DNA of 64,000 bases. It comes from Crocinitomicaceae bacterium (GTDB lineage: Bacteria; Bacteroidota; Bacteroidia; Flavobacteriales_D; Crocinitomicaceae). The notes under the pieces are model-generated. The model made no database searches, was not told the origin of the DNA, and saw only the letters and a list, made by a program, of their open reading frames with translations. Of this stretch, positions 47,684 to 56,361 are shown one piece after another. A program made the position numbers and the translations under genes. Position 1 is the first letter of the stretch, and every line of letters starts with the position of its first letter. The stretch lies in contig JADJEU010000020.1 in NCBI GenBank assembly GCA_016709005.1, forward strand, positions 434,001 to 498,000, in the 5' to 3' direction.

Positions 47684-49558
47684 ATGTTGCATTCAAAGCT
47701 GTATTCCGTTTTAATCTTCTTCTTGCTTTTGCATACGTCAGGTTTCGTCTATGGATCGTATCAAGAAAAAGACTCTTCAGCTATCGTCTACTACTTTCAA
47801 AAAGCATTGCAACAGCCTGAGCAGCGTGATTCATTTGCTCTTCTTGCGGAGTCTATTTCTGAAAACAAAAAATCCGATCAGAAAATACAAGACATTTATC
47901 TTTACAACCTTTCCAAATTTTATTTTCAAACTGGCAGATTAGACCAGGCTTTTGATGTCGCCAATCAAGGACTTAATCTCTATAGATTGGCACCACACAC
48001 TTATTCTGCAGCAAAATTTCACAACTTGTTGGGCTCTGTTTATTCCATGCAAAAAAATTATGAGGATGGAATCAAGCACTATCAATATGCAATCAAAATT
48101 CTGGAACTCTCAGGCGATTCGCACACGGTTGCATTAATACAAAATAATATTGCCAATACATTCTTTAGTCTTACCGATTACGAATCAGCTTATAAATATA
48201 GTTCACTTGCATATCAAACTTTAAAGGCAGAAAAGGATAGCGTAAATCTCCCTTCTCTGACCGGAATAACCGCGATCTCAGCAATCAAAATTGGCAACAT
48301 TGAGGAAGGAAGAATGCTTACATCTGAATGTCTTTATATGGCGTTGAAATACGAAAATCGCATTGCAGAAATTATTGGTAACACCTGCCAGGGAGAACTC
48401 TACATTATAGAAGAAAAATTTGATTCTGCTGCACTCTCTTTTAGTAAATCCCTTGCCTTGAGTCAACAATATGGGCAAGTTCATCTGGCCATGTTAAACA
48501 AAATAAGCTTACTCACTGCGTATGAAAAATTAAAAGACTTTAAACAAGCCATTCGTTTCGGTGAAGAAGCACTTGCTGAAAGTGCTCAGATGGAAAACGA
48601 AAACACACTCTACTCCATTCACAAACATCTTGGTTATGCATATTATGGAGACAATCAATATCAGAAAGCGTATGAGCACTTAAATAAAGCGCATGATTTG
48701 TACATTAACTATGCCGGACTTCAAAACAAAAAAATCATCAATGATATTTTAATCAAATACGATACTGAAAAAAAAGAGAAAGCAATTACACTTCAAGAAC
48801 TCGAACTAACTCAAAATGAAATCAAACTGGGCAAACGAAAACTATGGATTATTGGTTTGACTTTTAGTTTAATTATTTTAGCGATTTCGTATCTCTTCTA
48901 CATTCGTTTACAACGACAAAAACTCATTCGTTCAAAGGAAGACCAGGCCAAAAAAAGTTTGATGGCCTCTATTGATGGTGAAGAGAAAGAGCGCGCACGC
49001 TTTGCCTCAGAACTACATGACGGCGTTGCTTCTTCGATCACCGCAATAAAAATGCAATTGGAAAATCACAGCAAAAAAGAATCAATTCCTCTCAACCATC
49101 TGATTGATCAATTAGCACAACTGCATGAAGAGACACGTCGAATTTCACACAACTTGATGCCGTTATCATTAAGCAAGCGTTCGCTGGAAAAAGCGCTGGA
49201 AAATTATTGCCAGGAAAATTCCACAGACAAATTAAAAATTCATTTCGCAAATAATGGAGAACCAATTTCAGAAATCTCACAAACTGACCAGCTTATTATT
49301 TTCAGAGCAATTCAAGAGTTGATTCAAAACGTTCAGAAACATGCTGCCTCCGCTATCTGTCACGTTCAAATTTCAAGTGATCCATCACATTATATTTTTT
49401 CTGTAGAAGATGAAGGAACAGGCTTTAATAAAGATCAGATTGAAAATAATTCTGGTTTAAAAAGTCTTGAAAATAGAATAGAGTCGATTGGCGGTTTTAT
49501 GGAATTTGATACTGAAAATAATCGCGGATCATTAATATGTATCTATCTAAAAAAGTGA
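47684..49558 (+). CDS. TPR-containing sensor histidine kinase (HisKA_3 type)
   Basis: A 624-aa membrane kinase: signal peptide (to about residue 24), tetratricopeptide repeats to about residue 375, and a coiled coil. A transmembrane segment follows (LWIIGLTFSLIILAISYLFY, about 387-406). The dimerisation box is EEKERARFASELHDGVASS, with the phospho-accepting His in ELHDG. The ATPase ends with VEDEGTGF. TPR domains here probably sense a periplasmic partner or cell-envelope state. The NarL-type regulator starts one base after the stop, so the two form a cognate pair. Confidence 0.9.
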   Translation: MLHSKLYSVLIFFLLLHTSGFVYGSYQEKDSSAIVYYFQKALQQPEQRDSFALLAESISENKKSDQKIQDIYLYNLSKFYFQTGRLDQAFDVANQGLNLYRLAPHTYSAAKFHNLLGSVYSMQKNYEDGIKHYQYAIKILELSGDSHTVALIQNNIANTFFSLTDYESAYKYSSLAYQTLKAEKDSVNLPSLTGITAISAIKIGNIEEGRMLTSECLYMALKYENRIAEIIGNTCQGELYIIEEKFDSAALSFSKSLALSQQYGQVHLAMLNKISLLTAYEKLKDFKQAIRFGEEALAESAQMENENTLYSIHKHLGYAYYGDNQYQKAYEHLNKAHDLYINYAGLQNKKIINDILIKYDTEKKEKAITLQELELTQNEIKLGKRKLWIIGLTFSLIILAISYLFYIRLQRQKLIRSKEDQAKKSLMASIDGEEKERARFASELHDGVASSITAIKMQLENHSKKESIPLNHLIDQLAQLHEETRRISHNLMPLSLSKRSLEKALENYCQENSTDKLKIHFANNGEPISEISQTDQLIIFRAIQELIQNVQKHAASAICHVQISSDPSHYIFSVEDEGTGFNKDQIENNSGLKSLENRIESIGGFMEFDTENNRGSLICIYLKK

Positions 49559-49559
49559 T

Positions 49560-50174
49560 ATGAATATCTTATTGGCAGATGATCACCCTTTAGTTTTAGA
49601 CGGCCTCAAAAGTGCTATTGAACGCAAATTCAAGGATGCTGCTTTGTATACTGCGCTGCGCGCCACAGAGCTATATGATCATCTCAAAAATCAAGAAATT
49701 GATATTCTTTTTCAAGACATAAAATTTGGAGAAACACATGCCCGTGACATTTTGAAAGACCTCAAGTTGAATTATCCCAAGCTAAAAATTATCATGCTCA
49801 CAAGTTTGGCGGATACATCTTCTATTCAACAATTTTTACAACGCGCAGACGGGTATATCATCAAATCAGAATCCATTGATATTATTTTTGAAGCAATAGA
49901 AGCAGTGCAATTGGGCGAACGATATTTAAGTCCTGAAGTAAAACGAAAACTAGCGCAACTTCATCCAACGTCTGAAATCATATTAACGCGTCGTGAGCAA
50001 GATGTACTTGCCCTTATTTTGAAAGCAAAATCAATAAAAGAAATTGCGCAGGATTTAGGTATCTCTGAAAAAACAGTTGAGATGCACCGGGGCAATTTAT
50101 TTGCGAAACTAGAAGTTAAAAACGTATCTGGCTTAGTTCAAAAAGCCATTGCACTTAATTTAATTGAGGAATAA
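49560..50174 (+). CDS. NarL/FixJ-type response regulator
   Basis: A 204-aa regulator. The receiver domain has DDHP (acidic pair), DILFQDIKFGE with the phosphorylatable Asp, LTS and a conserved Lys in YIIKSE. The C-terminal LuxR-type helix-turn-helix reads LTRREQDVLALIL, then KEIAQDLGISEKTVEMHRGNL. It follows its kinase by 1 nt. A palindrome lies downstream at 50199, in front of the next gene, and could be its target. Confidence 0.92.
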   Translation: MNILLADDHPLVLDGLKSAIERKFKDAALYTALRATELYDHLKNQEIDILFQDIKFGETHARDILKDLKLNYPKLKIIMLTSLADTSSIQQFLQRADGYIIKSESIDIIFEAIEAVQLGERYLSPEVKRKLAQLHPTSEIILTRREQDVLALILKAKSIKEIAQDLGISEKTVEMHRGNLFAKLEVKNVSGLVQKAIALNLIEE

Positions 50175-50195
50175 AAAGTTCTTCATTTTTTCCAT

Positions 50196-50231
50196 TACAG
50201 GGATATCCCTATACCTAATCAGTTAATTTTG
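50196..50231 (+). promoter_or_regulatory. Palindromic operator plus -7 box before a lipoprotein gene
   Basis: AGGGATATCCCT (50199-50210) is a perfect 12-nt palindrome and extends to TA...TA outside one mismatch on each side. A TAATTTTG -7 box follows at 50224-50231. The palindrome covers the place where a -33 element should be, and no TTG is present there, so an activator bound here might recruit polymerase. Confidence 0.5.
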
Positions 50232-50281
50232 CAACACCTTTGTATCATTAACATTAATATTCATCTGAAAATTTTACAAAA

Positions 50282-51511
50282 ATGAAAACGAAATTATTGA
50301 TTCTGGGGGTTGGTGCAATGCTGATTTTAGCAAGCTGTAAAAAAGAAGGTTGCACGGATGAAAAAGCTGAAAACTACAGTAAAAAAGCAAAGACAGATGA
50401 CGGATCATGTGTTTATGCAGATGGAGTTATCACACAAGAAATAACTGAAAATATTACAACGGCAACTGTTATTGGCGACAAAACAATTAAAATTTGCGGC
50501 GACATTTATATCAGTGCTGGTTTGACGCTTTCACCCGGCGCAACTGTAATTATGTGTGCAGGCGCTTCAATTCATGTTGAGGAAACTGGATTTATATCAG
50601 CGGTAGGAACAGCAACAAATCCAATCGTTATTAAAGGAGAAACCGAAACAAAAGGTTTCTGGGAAGGCATTGCAATCTACTCAAACAATCCAAACAATAA
50701 ATTTACTTACGTGACTATAAAAGATGCCGGGACTTATTGGGGTTGGGAATATGCGAATGTTTATTTAGGTGACAACGCAAAACTAGAAATGAAAAACACA
50801 ACGTTATCAAACAGTGACAATACTGGTTTGTATGTAAGCGAATCCGCAACACTGGTTGGTTTTGCTCAAAACACCTTTGCAACTAGTATTACTGGTTTAA
50901 ACATATCTGCAAAACAAGTGCACATGTTAGATGCGCTTTCAACTTACAACTCTTCGAATACAAATGATTTTATTTTTGTTCGTTCAGGTACCATCACAAC
51001 AGAAGTTACATGGCCAGCTCTTTCAACACCTCTTTTAGTAAATGATGTCACCGTTACAGGCGGACTTACATTAAATGCAGGTGTGGATATTTTGGTTGAA
51101 GCAAATGGAAGCTTTGTTATTGAATCCACCGGCTATTTTAAATCAATGGGCACAAGCACAAATTTTGTAAACATTCACGGTCGATACAACACGTCTGCTT
51201 TTTGGGATGGAATACTGATTGACTCAAATAATCCCAACAATGTTTTCACTTACACGATGATCTCTGATGGCGGTGCTTATTGGGGATATGAGTATGCAAA
51301 TATTAAATTAAATGGAAGTCTGAGTTTAGATTTTAGTGAAGTCAAAAATGCAAATAGTTATGGAATGGTGGTAGCCAACGGTGCAACCATCACTACTTCT
51401 GGGGTTGTGCAAACAACTGCGGCGGGCGTAACTAGCAATAATAGTTTCCCGCTTAACGGATCTGGCCCGGATGCAGATTGTACCGGAGGCTGTACTGTAC
51501 TCTTCTTATAA
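50282..51511 (+). CDS. Lipoprotein with a duplicated beta module
   Basis: A 409-aa lipoprotein (lipobox ILASCKK, Cys at about residue 19). Next comes GCTDEKAENYSKKAKTDDGSC, the GC(T/M)D...DGSC motif common in secreted proteins of marine Bacteroidota. The rest looks like a right-handed beta-helix in two related halves: FWEGIAIYSNNPNNKFTY near residue 126 and FWDGILIDSNNPNNVFTY near 306, each followed by a YWG(W/Y)EYAN strand. Cargo or ligand unknown. It stands directly behind the two-component pair and may be regulated by it. Confidence 0.75.
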   Translation: MKTKLLILGVGAMLILASCKKEGCTDEKAENYSKKAKTDDGSCVYADGVITQEITENITTATVIGDKTIKICGDIYISAGLTLSPGATVIMCAGASIHVEETGFISAVGTATNPIVIKGETETKGFWEGIAIYSNNPNNKFTYVTIKDAGTYWGWEYANVYLGDNAKLEMKNTTLSNSDNTGLYVSESATLVGFAQNTFATSITGLNISAKQVHMLDALSTYNSSNTNDFIFVRSGTITTEVTWPALSTPLLVNDVTVTGGLTLNAGVDILVEANGSFVIESTGYFKSMGTSTNFVNIHGRYNTSAFWDGILIDSNNPNNVFTYTMISDGGAYWGYEYANIKLNGSLSLDFSEVKNANSYGMVVANGATITTSGVVQTTAAGVTSNNSFPLNGSGPDADCTGGCTVLFL

Positions 51512-51530
51512 CTCTTTTCTATGCTTTCAA

Positions 51531-51563
51531 TAAAAAGGTGCAACGATGTTGTGCCTTTTTATT
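51531..51563 (+). terminator. Rho-independent terminator
   Basis: A 13-bp stem (51532-51544 with 51548-51560, including G-T pairs) closes a 3-nt loop and is followed by ATTTTT. It ends the lipoprotein transcript. Confidence 0.75.
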
Positions 51564-51642
51564 TTTGCAAAAAACGTAATCGCCGATTTTTAGATTACAG
51601 TAAGTACCAAACCATTTCTGTTTCCGCATCGTTAAAAGATGT

Positions 51643-52131
51643 ATGCGACTACTAAAAATTACTTTGGTGTTCATTGTATTTCAAAATCCCGGATTTTGTC
51701 AGGAAGAATCATTTCGAAAAAACACCATTTCAGTTGAAAGCGGAATCTGGAGCAGAGGACTTGTTGGATTAAGTTATTCGAGAAATTTTTTGAAGACTAA
51801 CTTTCTCTTTGTGTCTGCTGACGCCTTTGCAGGAATTGGTAGCAGTGGATACTATTATGGATTGAATACAACGTTCAATTTTGGACGTGACGAATTGTTT
51901 TTCACAACAGGCATTGATGTAAAAAGATGCGAAATTCAATACTCAGAAACTTTAATTTTTGGTGATTATTATTTTAAAGGTTTCGCATACAATCCGTTCA
52001 TTGGTCTTAATCTTTATACTCCCGCAGGACTGTCGATAAAAACCCGGGCAGGCTTCATGCCCATTTATAAAAATCGCAACTACGACGGTTTTTTTCCAAC
52101 AGCTGGTATTTCCCTTGGATACAGTTTTTAA
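51643..52131 (+). CDS. Small outer-membrane-like protein, unknown function
   Basis: A 162-aa exported protein with a signal peptide (to about GFCQ). The rest alternates polar and aromatic residues and ends in an aromatic residue (TAGISLGYSF), as in small beta-barrels. I do not recognise the family. It follows the terminator of the lipoprotein gene and is convergent with the next gene. Confidence 0.6.
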   Translation: MRLLKITLVFIVFQNPGFCQEESFRKNTISVESGIWSRGLVGLSYSRNFLKTNFLFVSADAFAGIGSSGYYYGLNTTFNFGRDELFFTTGIDVKRCEIQYSETLIFGDYYFKGFAYNPFIGLNLYTPAGLSIKTRAGFMPIYKNRNYDGFFPTAGISLGYSF

Positions 52132-52140
52132 TCAAACACT

Positions 52141-52833
52141 CTATAGTTTCTCTGGCCAACCAATCAAATACATAATCTTGCCCCCACGGCCATTATCCGC
52201 TTTTGCAGATTTCCAGGTATAGTTATTTTCAGGAATTTCTGAAACGAGTTCGTTCAAATCATTTGGATTGTATAATTTGAACAGCGCCAGAAAACCATCT
52301 AACATAGTCACGATTGGCAGAACTGGAATAAGATAGGTAAAGATTAAACGCGTCACACGAAATGGTTTTACCAAAGGCGCACTGAGAATTACAGCCAAGG
52401 GAACAAAAACGGTCATTCCTACAACTTGCCAAAGACTGTCATTATTACCTTCAACAACTACCACCGCATTTCTGCTTTTAGCAATTTCGCTCAAATAATT
52501 TCTGGCGACATCGGGCTTCAACTTATGAAATGAATTTACAAAAAGGTAGAGTCCCGAATTTGATGTATTGAACTGTTGAATGGGCAGATTGATGATTTCT
52601 GGCTTTTCTGAAATCAGATCTTTTACTGTTTCAAATCCGGCGCCAATTTGACTGTCGATGTTGATGATACGATGCGCAGGTACATGTTGTAACCCTTCAG
52701 AAATGACCGGCAAAAAAGGTTTGGCCGCGTTTACCTTGCCCACAAACCAGGTCATAAACTCAAACATATCTCTTTTCAAAAATTGAGGGTACCAGTTTTG
52801 ATGGCTGAACTGAAAAACTTGTTTACGTTTCAT
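52141..52833 (-). CDS. Unknown membrane protein divergent from a TetR regulator
   Basis: A 230-aa protein. Residues 1-130 resemble the start of class I SAM-dependent methyltransferase-like proteins (HQNWYPQFLKRDMFEFMTWFV, then INIDSQIGAGFETV), but no glycine-rich SAM-binding loop is seen. Two hydrophobic stretches follow (VVGMTVFVPLAVILSAPLV and LIFTYLIPVLPIVTML). It is divergent from a TetR gene whose tandem operators lie between them, so it is the most likely regulated target. No function is claimed. Confidence 0.6.
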   Translation of the reverse strand: MKRKQVFQFSHQNWYPQFLKRDMFEFMTWFVGKVNAAKPFLPVISEGLQHVPAHRIINIDSQIGAGFETVKDLISEKPEIINLPIQQFNTSNSGLYLFVNSFHKLKPDVARNYLSEIAKSRNAVVVVEGNNDSLWQVVGMTVFVPLAVILSAPLVKPFRVTRLIFTYLIPVLPIVTMLDGFLALFKLYNPNDLNELVSEIPENNYTWKSAKADNGRGGKIMYLIGWPEKL

Positions 52834-52860
52834 AGCGTCAGTTTTAAATTAAATTGTATT

Positions 52861-52903
52861 TTTAGACCAAATGTACTAATTTTTTAGACCACCTGTACTA
52901 ATT
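52861..52903. promoter_or_regulatory. Tandem operator-like repeats of the TetR regulator
   Basis: Two 21-nt direct repeats, 52861-52881 and 52883-52903, match at 19 of 21 positions with a 22-nt offset, about two helical turns. Each unit runs TTTAGACC...TGTACTAATT and has TTAG/CTAA palindromic ends. The second abuts the ATG at 52904. They probably bind the regulator encoded next to them and control both divergent genes. Confidence 0.6.
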
Positions 52904-53518
52904 ATGAAAAAAACAAAAGAATCGTTACTGAAAGTAGCTCAGCGTTTGTTCACCAAACAGGGTGTTGCCGAGGTATCTTTGCGGTCAATTGCGGCCGAAG
53001 CAGGAATCAGTCACAGCAACCTGATCTATCATTACCCGACTAAGAATGATTTGATCATTGCGCTTCATAACGAGCTATTGGCAAATGCCATTGCACTAAA
53101 TCAAAAAGTAAAAGTTGCAGTCAATCCCATTGAAGGACTTTTTCTGAGTACTGAAGCCGGATTCAGAATTCTTTATGAATTTCGTTTTCTGATGCTGGAT
53201 CTGAATTACATTCTGCGAGCCAATAAATCATTGCTCAAAACATTCCGCGATCTGGAAAAAGTGCGCGCAGGCATGTACCAGGCCGAGATCAAAAAAGCTG
53301 TAGATCTCAAACTCATGCGCAACGAGCTTTACACCGGTGAATTTGATGAACTGATTGTACGCATCAAAATTTTTAGTGAAGCATGGATTCCATCATCCGA
53401 AATTTACGATTCAGGCCCGGTCGAAAAAATAATTCAAAAGTATACACAGCTTTTTATGGGATTCTTTTTCCCTTATCTCACAGAAAAAGGGAGAAAACTA
53501 TTTGAGAAACAAAAATGA
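52904..53518 (+). CDS. TetR/AcrR family transcriptional regulator
   Basis: A 204-aa regulator. The N-terminal helix-turn-helix reads KVAQRLFTKQGVAEVSLRSI, then AAEAGISHSNLIYHYPTKNDL (residues about 9-50). The C-terminal ligand-binding domain is TetR-like but not assigned further. It is the divergent partner of the gene at 52141-52833 and convergent with the GNAT gene. Confidence 0.9.
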   Translation: MKKTKESLLKVAQRLFTKQGVAEVSLRSIAAEAGISHSNLIYHYPTKNDLIIALHNELLANAIALNQKVKVAVNPIEGLFLSTEAGFRILYEFRFLMLDLNYILRANKSLLKTFRDLEKVRAGMYQAEIKKAVDLKLMRNELYTGEFDELIVRIKIFSEAWIPSSEIYDSGPVEKIIQKYTQLFMGFFFPYLTEKGRKLFEKQK

Positions 53519-53524
53519 AAGACC

Positions 53525-53971
53525 TTATAGCTCCATTCGATACAAATCAAATCCAATTGCCCAATACTCTTTGACAACCTCTTTTATTTTGAAGCCAGAT
53601 TTTTCGTAAAACGGATAAGCCAATTGTGAAGTTCTAACCGTAATGCGTTTTACATTATCCATTTTCTTAAGCAAATCCAGACGGTGTTTCAGAAGCTTTG
53701 TTCCGATTGATTTTCGTTGAAAATCTGGGTGTAATAAATCCCAACTGATTTTAGCATGGCGCTGATCCTCTGAAAAATTAATACCACCACTGCCCACAAT
53801 TTTATGATCCACTTCGATCACAAAATAAAGTTCGATTTCATTTTCAAGGTAATAAAGTAGATCCTTCTCTTCCTCCGGTGAAAAAAATTCTGGGGTATTT
53901 AGTTGTAACAAATTCAGAATCGATTCTTTGTCTTGACTCGTGTATTCCCGAATCGTTATGTTTCCAATCAT
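53525..53971 (-). CDS. GNAT family N-acetyltransferase
   Basis: A 148-aa acetyltransferase with the acetyl-CoA binding motif HPDFQRKSIGTKLLKHRL and the late motif PFYEKSGFKI. The substrate is unknown. Its ATG overlaps the stop of the upstream gene (ATGA), so it is the last gene of a three-gene operon. Confidence 0.85.
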   Translation of the reverse strand: MIGNITIREYTSQDKESILNLLQLNTPEFFSPEEEKDLLYYLENEIELYFVIEVDHKIVGSGGINFSEDQRHAKISWDLLHPDFQRKSIGTKLLKHRLDLLKKMDNVKRITVRTSQLAYPFYEKSGFKIKEVVKEYWAIGFDLYRMEL

Positions 53972-54354
53972 GGCCGTTCTTTTAAATCCACTAAATCAAA
54001 CTGAATTACTTGATCTGTATGATTTAATAGCAGCATCGAGTCGGTAAATGAATTTCCCCGAAAGGTGACCGTTGAAATACCTTTATAAGGCAATTTAATT
54101 TTTTTTAGATTGTTCATTTCAATCAAAACACCCCCACCTTCTTCAGGAATAAAAATAAATTTTCCATCGAGTGAATCCATGATATAATTTTTCAATTCAA
54201 AATCAAGATAGAGTCCGTGTTTAAAAAAATTAAGTGTCTGATTAACTCCATCCATCCAAAGCTCAGCCACGTTTAACATACGGCCGTTGTTGGGCTCGTC
54301 GTAACCGGTGATTTTTAATTCAACGTTATGAAATTGAGATTTGAAACTTTGCAT
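53968..54354 (-). CDS. Unknown protein of the GNAT operon
   Basis: About 128 aa from the ATG at 54354 (MQSFKSQFHNVELKITGYDE). The frame is open further up to 54474 but that part overlaps the upstream membrane protein gene. No signal peptide, membrane segment or known motif is seen; it looks beta-rich (FRGNSFTDSMLLLNHTDQ). It overlaps the GNAT gene by 4 nt. Confidence 0.65.
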   Translation of the reverse strand: MQSFKSQFHNVELKITGYDEPNNGRMLNVAELWMDGVNQTLNFFKHGLYLDFELKNYIMDSLDGKFIFIPEEGGGVLIEMNNLKKIKLPYKGISTVTFRGNSFTDSMLLLNHTDQVIQFDLVDLKERP

Positions 54355-54367
54355 GCTAAAAAAGTTG

Positions 54368-54790
54368 TTATGCTTTTTTTCTAAAATCTTTCCATGAAAA
54401 AAGAAGCATAAACAACATGATGCCTGGTAAAATTTCATGATTAAGGGAAAGCGGGGCACCCGGAGAAAGTTCAAAAATTACTTCTTCCAAATTACTCACA
54501 GCCAGCACCGGAATTATTAACGCTATGCAAATAAAACTCAGAAAAAGTGCCCAGCGTTTTAGCTTGAGCATAAAGAGGCCACCTAGAATAGAAAGTAAAG
54601 TCAGCGCTAAAACGAGCATTAACGAAATGAGCACTCCTAAATTGTGCAAAGCACCAAACTCGCTTCTATCTAACGGTGCATGCATGGCTCTATAAGATAA
54701 TATGAGATTCAGTAATGCAAATACAAGTATTAGAACCGCATTTGCGATTGTAATCTTTGAAGGTTTTTTTGATTGTGGATTAGGTTCCAT
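54368..54790 (-). CDS. Small membrane protein of the GNAT operon
   Basis: A 140-aa protein with about four hydrophobic segments (first at VLILVFALLNLILSY, last at LPGIMLFMLLF). No family recognised. First gene of the minus-strand operon that continues with the 53968 and GNAT genes. Confidence 0.65.
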   Translation of the reverse strand: MEPNPQSKKPSKITIANAVLILVFALLNLILSYRAMHAPLDRSEFGALHNLGVLISLMLVLALTLLSILGGLFMLKLKRWALFLSFICIALIIPVLAVSNLEEVIFELSPGAPLSLNHEILPGIMLFMLLFSWKDFRKKA

Positions 54791-54867
54791 AGTACATCTG
54801 ATTTGCGATTAAATCAAAACTACGTAAAGTCCAGAGAGAAAGCAAATAAAACGAATTCTAGTTCATT

Positions 54868-55755
54868 TCAGTTCACAAAAAAATCATACGTCGCTTTCGA
54901 AATTTTAGCAACCAGATCCTCTGAAGCTTCATATTCTTCGTTCGCATTGCAGATAAAAACAGAGAGTATTAAATGAGTGCCATCTGGAAGCATGATGATT
55001 CCAACATCGTTGACAACTTTGTTTCCGCTGCCCGTTTTGTGTGCGGTGATTGTATTTTTTGGCAAACGTCCTTTGATTCTTTTTTCACCGGTTGACGTTT
55101 CAATCAGCTGACGCATTAAAATTTTTGTGCTTTTTTCTGAAATTAATTTCCCCAGGTAAAAATCTTCCAGCATCTGGATTAATTCAAAAGGCTGACACCA
55201 GTTTGCTTGTTGCGATGAATCTCCACCAAGGTGCATTTCAGCTTCAGTCGTTTCAATGGCGATATTCAGATATCCCCAATCGCGCATTTGTTTTTCAATT
55301 TCTTTGGGACCACCCAATAGATTAAATAAAATATCACAGGTGTTATTATCACTTTTAGAAACGGTGTAGCTAAGCAATTGTTCAATGGTCAGATCTACAT
55401 TTCCATTCGGATATTCTTTTGCCAGCGGACTCCAAGTATTCAAGTGCAAATCTTCCTTTGTAATATTAATTTTTTGGTCGATAGCAAATTTCCCCAAATC
55501 AACTTCCTTTAAAATGGCAAGCGCCAGCGGAAATTTGTAGACGCTCAGCATCGGATAATGAAACGAATTGTTGATCGTCAGTGTATCACCGGATTCCAAA
55601 TGCTTCACACCAACACCAACCTGTGCATCAAAGCGACCAATTAATTGATTCAAATCAGAACGAAGATTTTCCAACACACGTATTTTTGTTTGCGTAAAAC
55701 TTGCATCAGACAAAAACCACAGACCAATAAAGAGTACAATTTTTTCTAATCTCAT
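54868..55755 (-). CDS. Class A beta-lactamase, subclass A2 type
   Basis: A 295-aa serine beta-lactamase homologue. A signal peptide follows the ATG at 55755 (MRLEKIVLFIGLWFLSDASF). Active-site motifs: SVYKF (S-x-x-K), SDNN, ETTEAEMH (the general-base Glu region in the TEAxMH form used by PER/CfxA-type enzymes) and HKTGSG. Bacteroidota commonly carry such genes on the chromosome. The frame is open to 55884 but that part overlaps the upstream gene. Its ATG overlaps the upstream stop (ATGA). The spectrum cannot be told from the sequence. Confidence 0.88.
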   Translation of the reverse strand: MRLEKIVLFIGLWFLSDASFTQTKIRVLENLRSDLNQLIGRFDAQVGVGVKHLESGDTLTINNSFHYPMLSVYKFPLALAILKEVDLGKFAIDQKINITKEDLHLNTWSPLAKEYPNGNVDLTIEQLLSYTVSKSDNNTCDILFNLLGGPKEIEKQMRDWGYLNIAIETTEAEMHLGGDSSQQANWCQPFELIQMLEDFYLGKLISEKSTKILMRQLIETSTGEKRIKGRLPKNTITAHKTGSGNKVVNDVGIIMLPDGTHLILSVFICNANEEYEASEDLVAKISKATYDFFVN

Positions 55756-56252
55756 TTTTTTAATTCGGCCATGTCGGCTTCTATTATTGATTGAATTTCT
55801 TTCAAATATTTTTTTGTGTATTGCCCGTCTGTAAGTGTCAGGGCACCAGCCGTTATAGGATGATACACCGTTGCTGCTGACCATAATTCACCACGTATGA
55901 TGAAAGCCCATTTAACACCGGTATCCGTTGTAGACGCCTCAGTTAATTGTTGCTTACCAATTGAATCCAAATAAATGGTGAGTCCAAAATGATCATGACC
56001 TTCATAATCTTTACCAGCTTTTTCAACATCGACCGACACAAAACGATCCAGCGCAATGATAGGCTCTACATTGATATAGTAGCTGTCCTGATCTCTTTCA
56101 GAGTACAATTCGTGATCTGTTTTTTCTGAAGAGATTCCGTAAATGCCCGTCGGTAAAACATGATTGGACTCATTATCTGCACTATTGTAAAAACTGTTGA
56201 ATGCGACAGTTTGTAAAGTCAACACTAAAAGAAATACACCATTGAAATACAT
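55752..56252 (-). CDS. Exported SecDF-P1-head-like protein
   Basis: A 166-aa exported protein with an N-terminal signal peptide. The segment LTIYLDSIGKQQLTEAS followed by KWAFIIRGELWSAATVYHPI and ITAGALTLTDG recalls the first periplasmic (P1 head) domain of SecD. In SecDF the domain belongs to a large membrane protein; here it stands alone. It is translationally coupled to the beta-lactamase gene. The link between the two is unknown. Confidence 0.65.
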   Translation of the reverse strand: MYFNGVFLLVLTLQTVAFNSFYNSADNESNHVLPTGIYGISSEKTDHELYSERDQDSYYINVEPIIALDRFVSVDVEKAGKDYEGHDHFGLTIYLDSIGKQQLTEASTTDTGVKWAFIIRGELWSAATVYHPITAGALTLTDGQYTKKYLKEIQSIIEADMAELKK

Positions 56253-56277
56253 CGTGGTAAAAAGGTTTTATGTATGT

Positions 56278-56285
56278 CAAATTTA
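56278..56285 (-). promoter_or_regulatory. Putative -7 box for the SecDF-head/beta-lactamase operon
   Basis: Minus-strand TAAATTTG, 25 nt before the ATG at 56252. A standard -33 element was not found. Confidence 0.35.
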
Positions 56286-56361
56286 GATAAAAAAGTCATC
56301 AAGCATGATAATTCCCTTCTGTTTGTCAGGTACTCATAACGACATCTTCAACTAAAATTCT

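Noticed and set aside
54355..54474. N-terminal extension of the 53968-54354 gene
   Set aside because: It overlaps the upstream membrane protein gene and lacks conserved character; the ATG at 54354 gives ordinary operon spacing.
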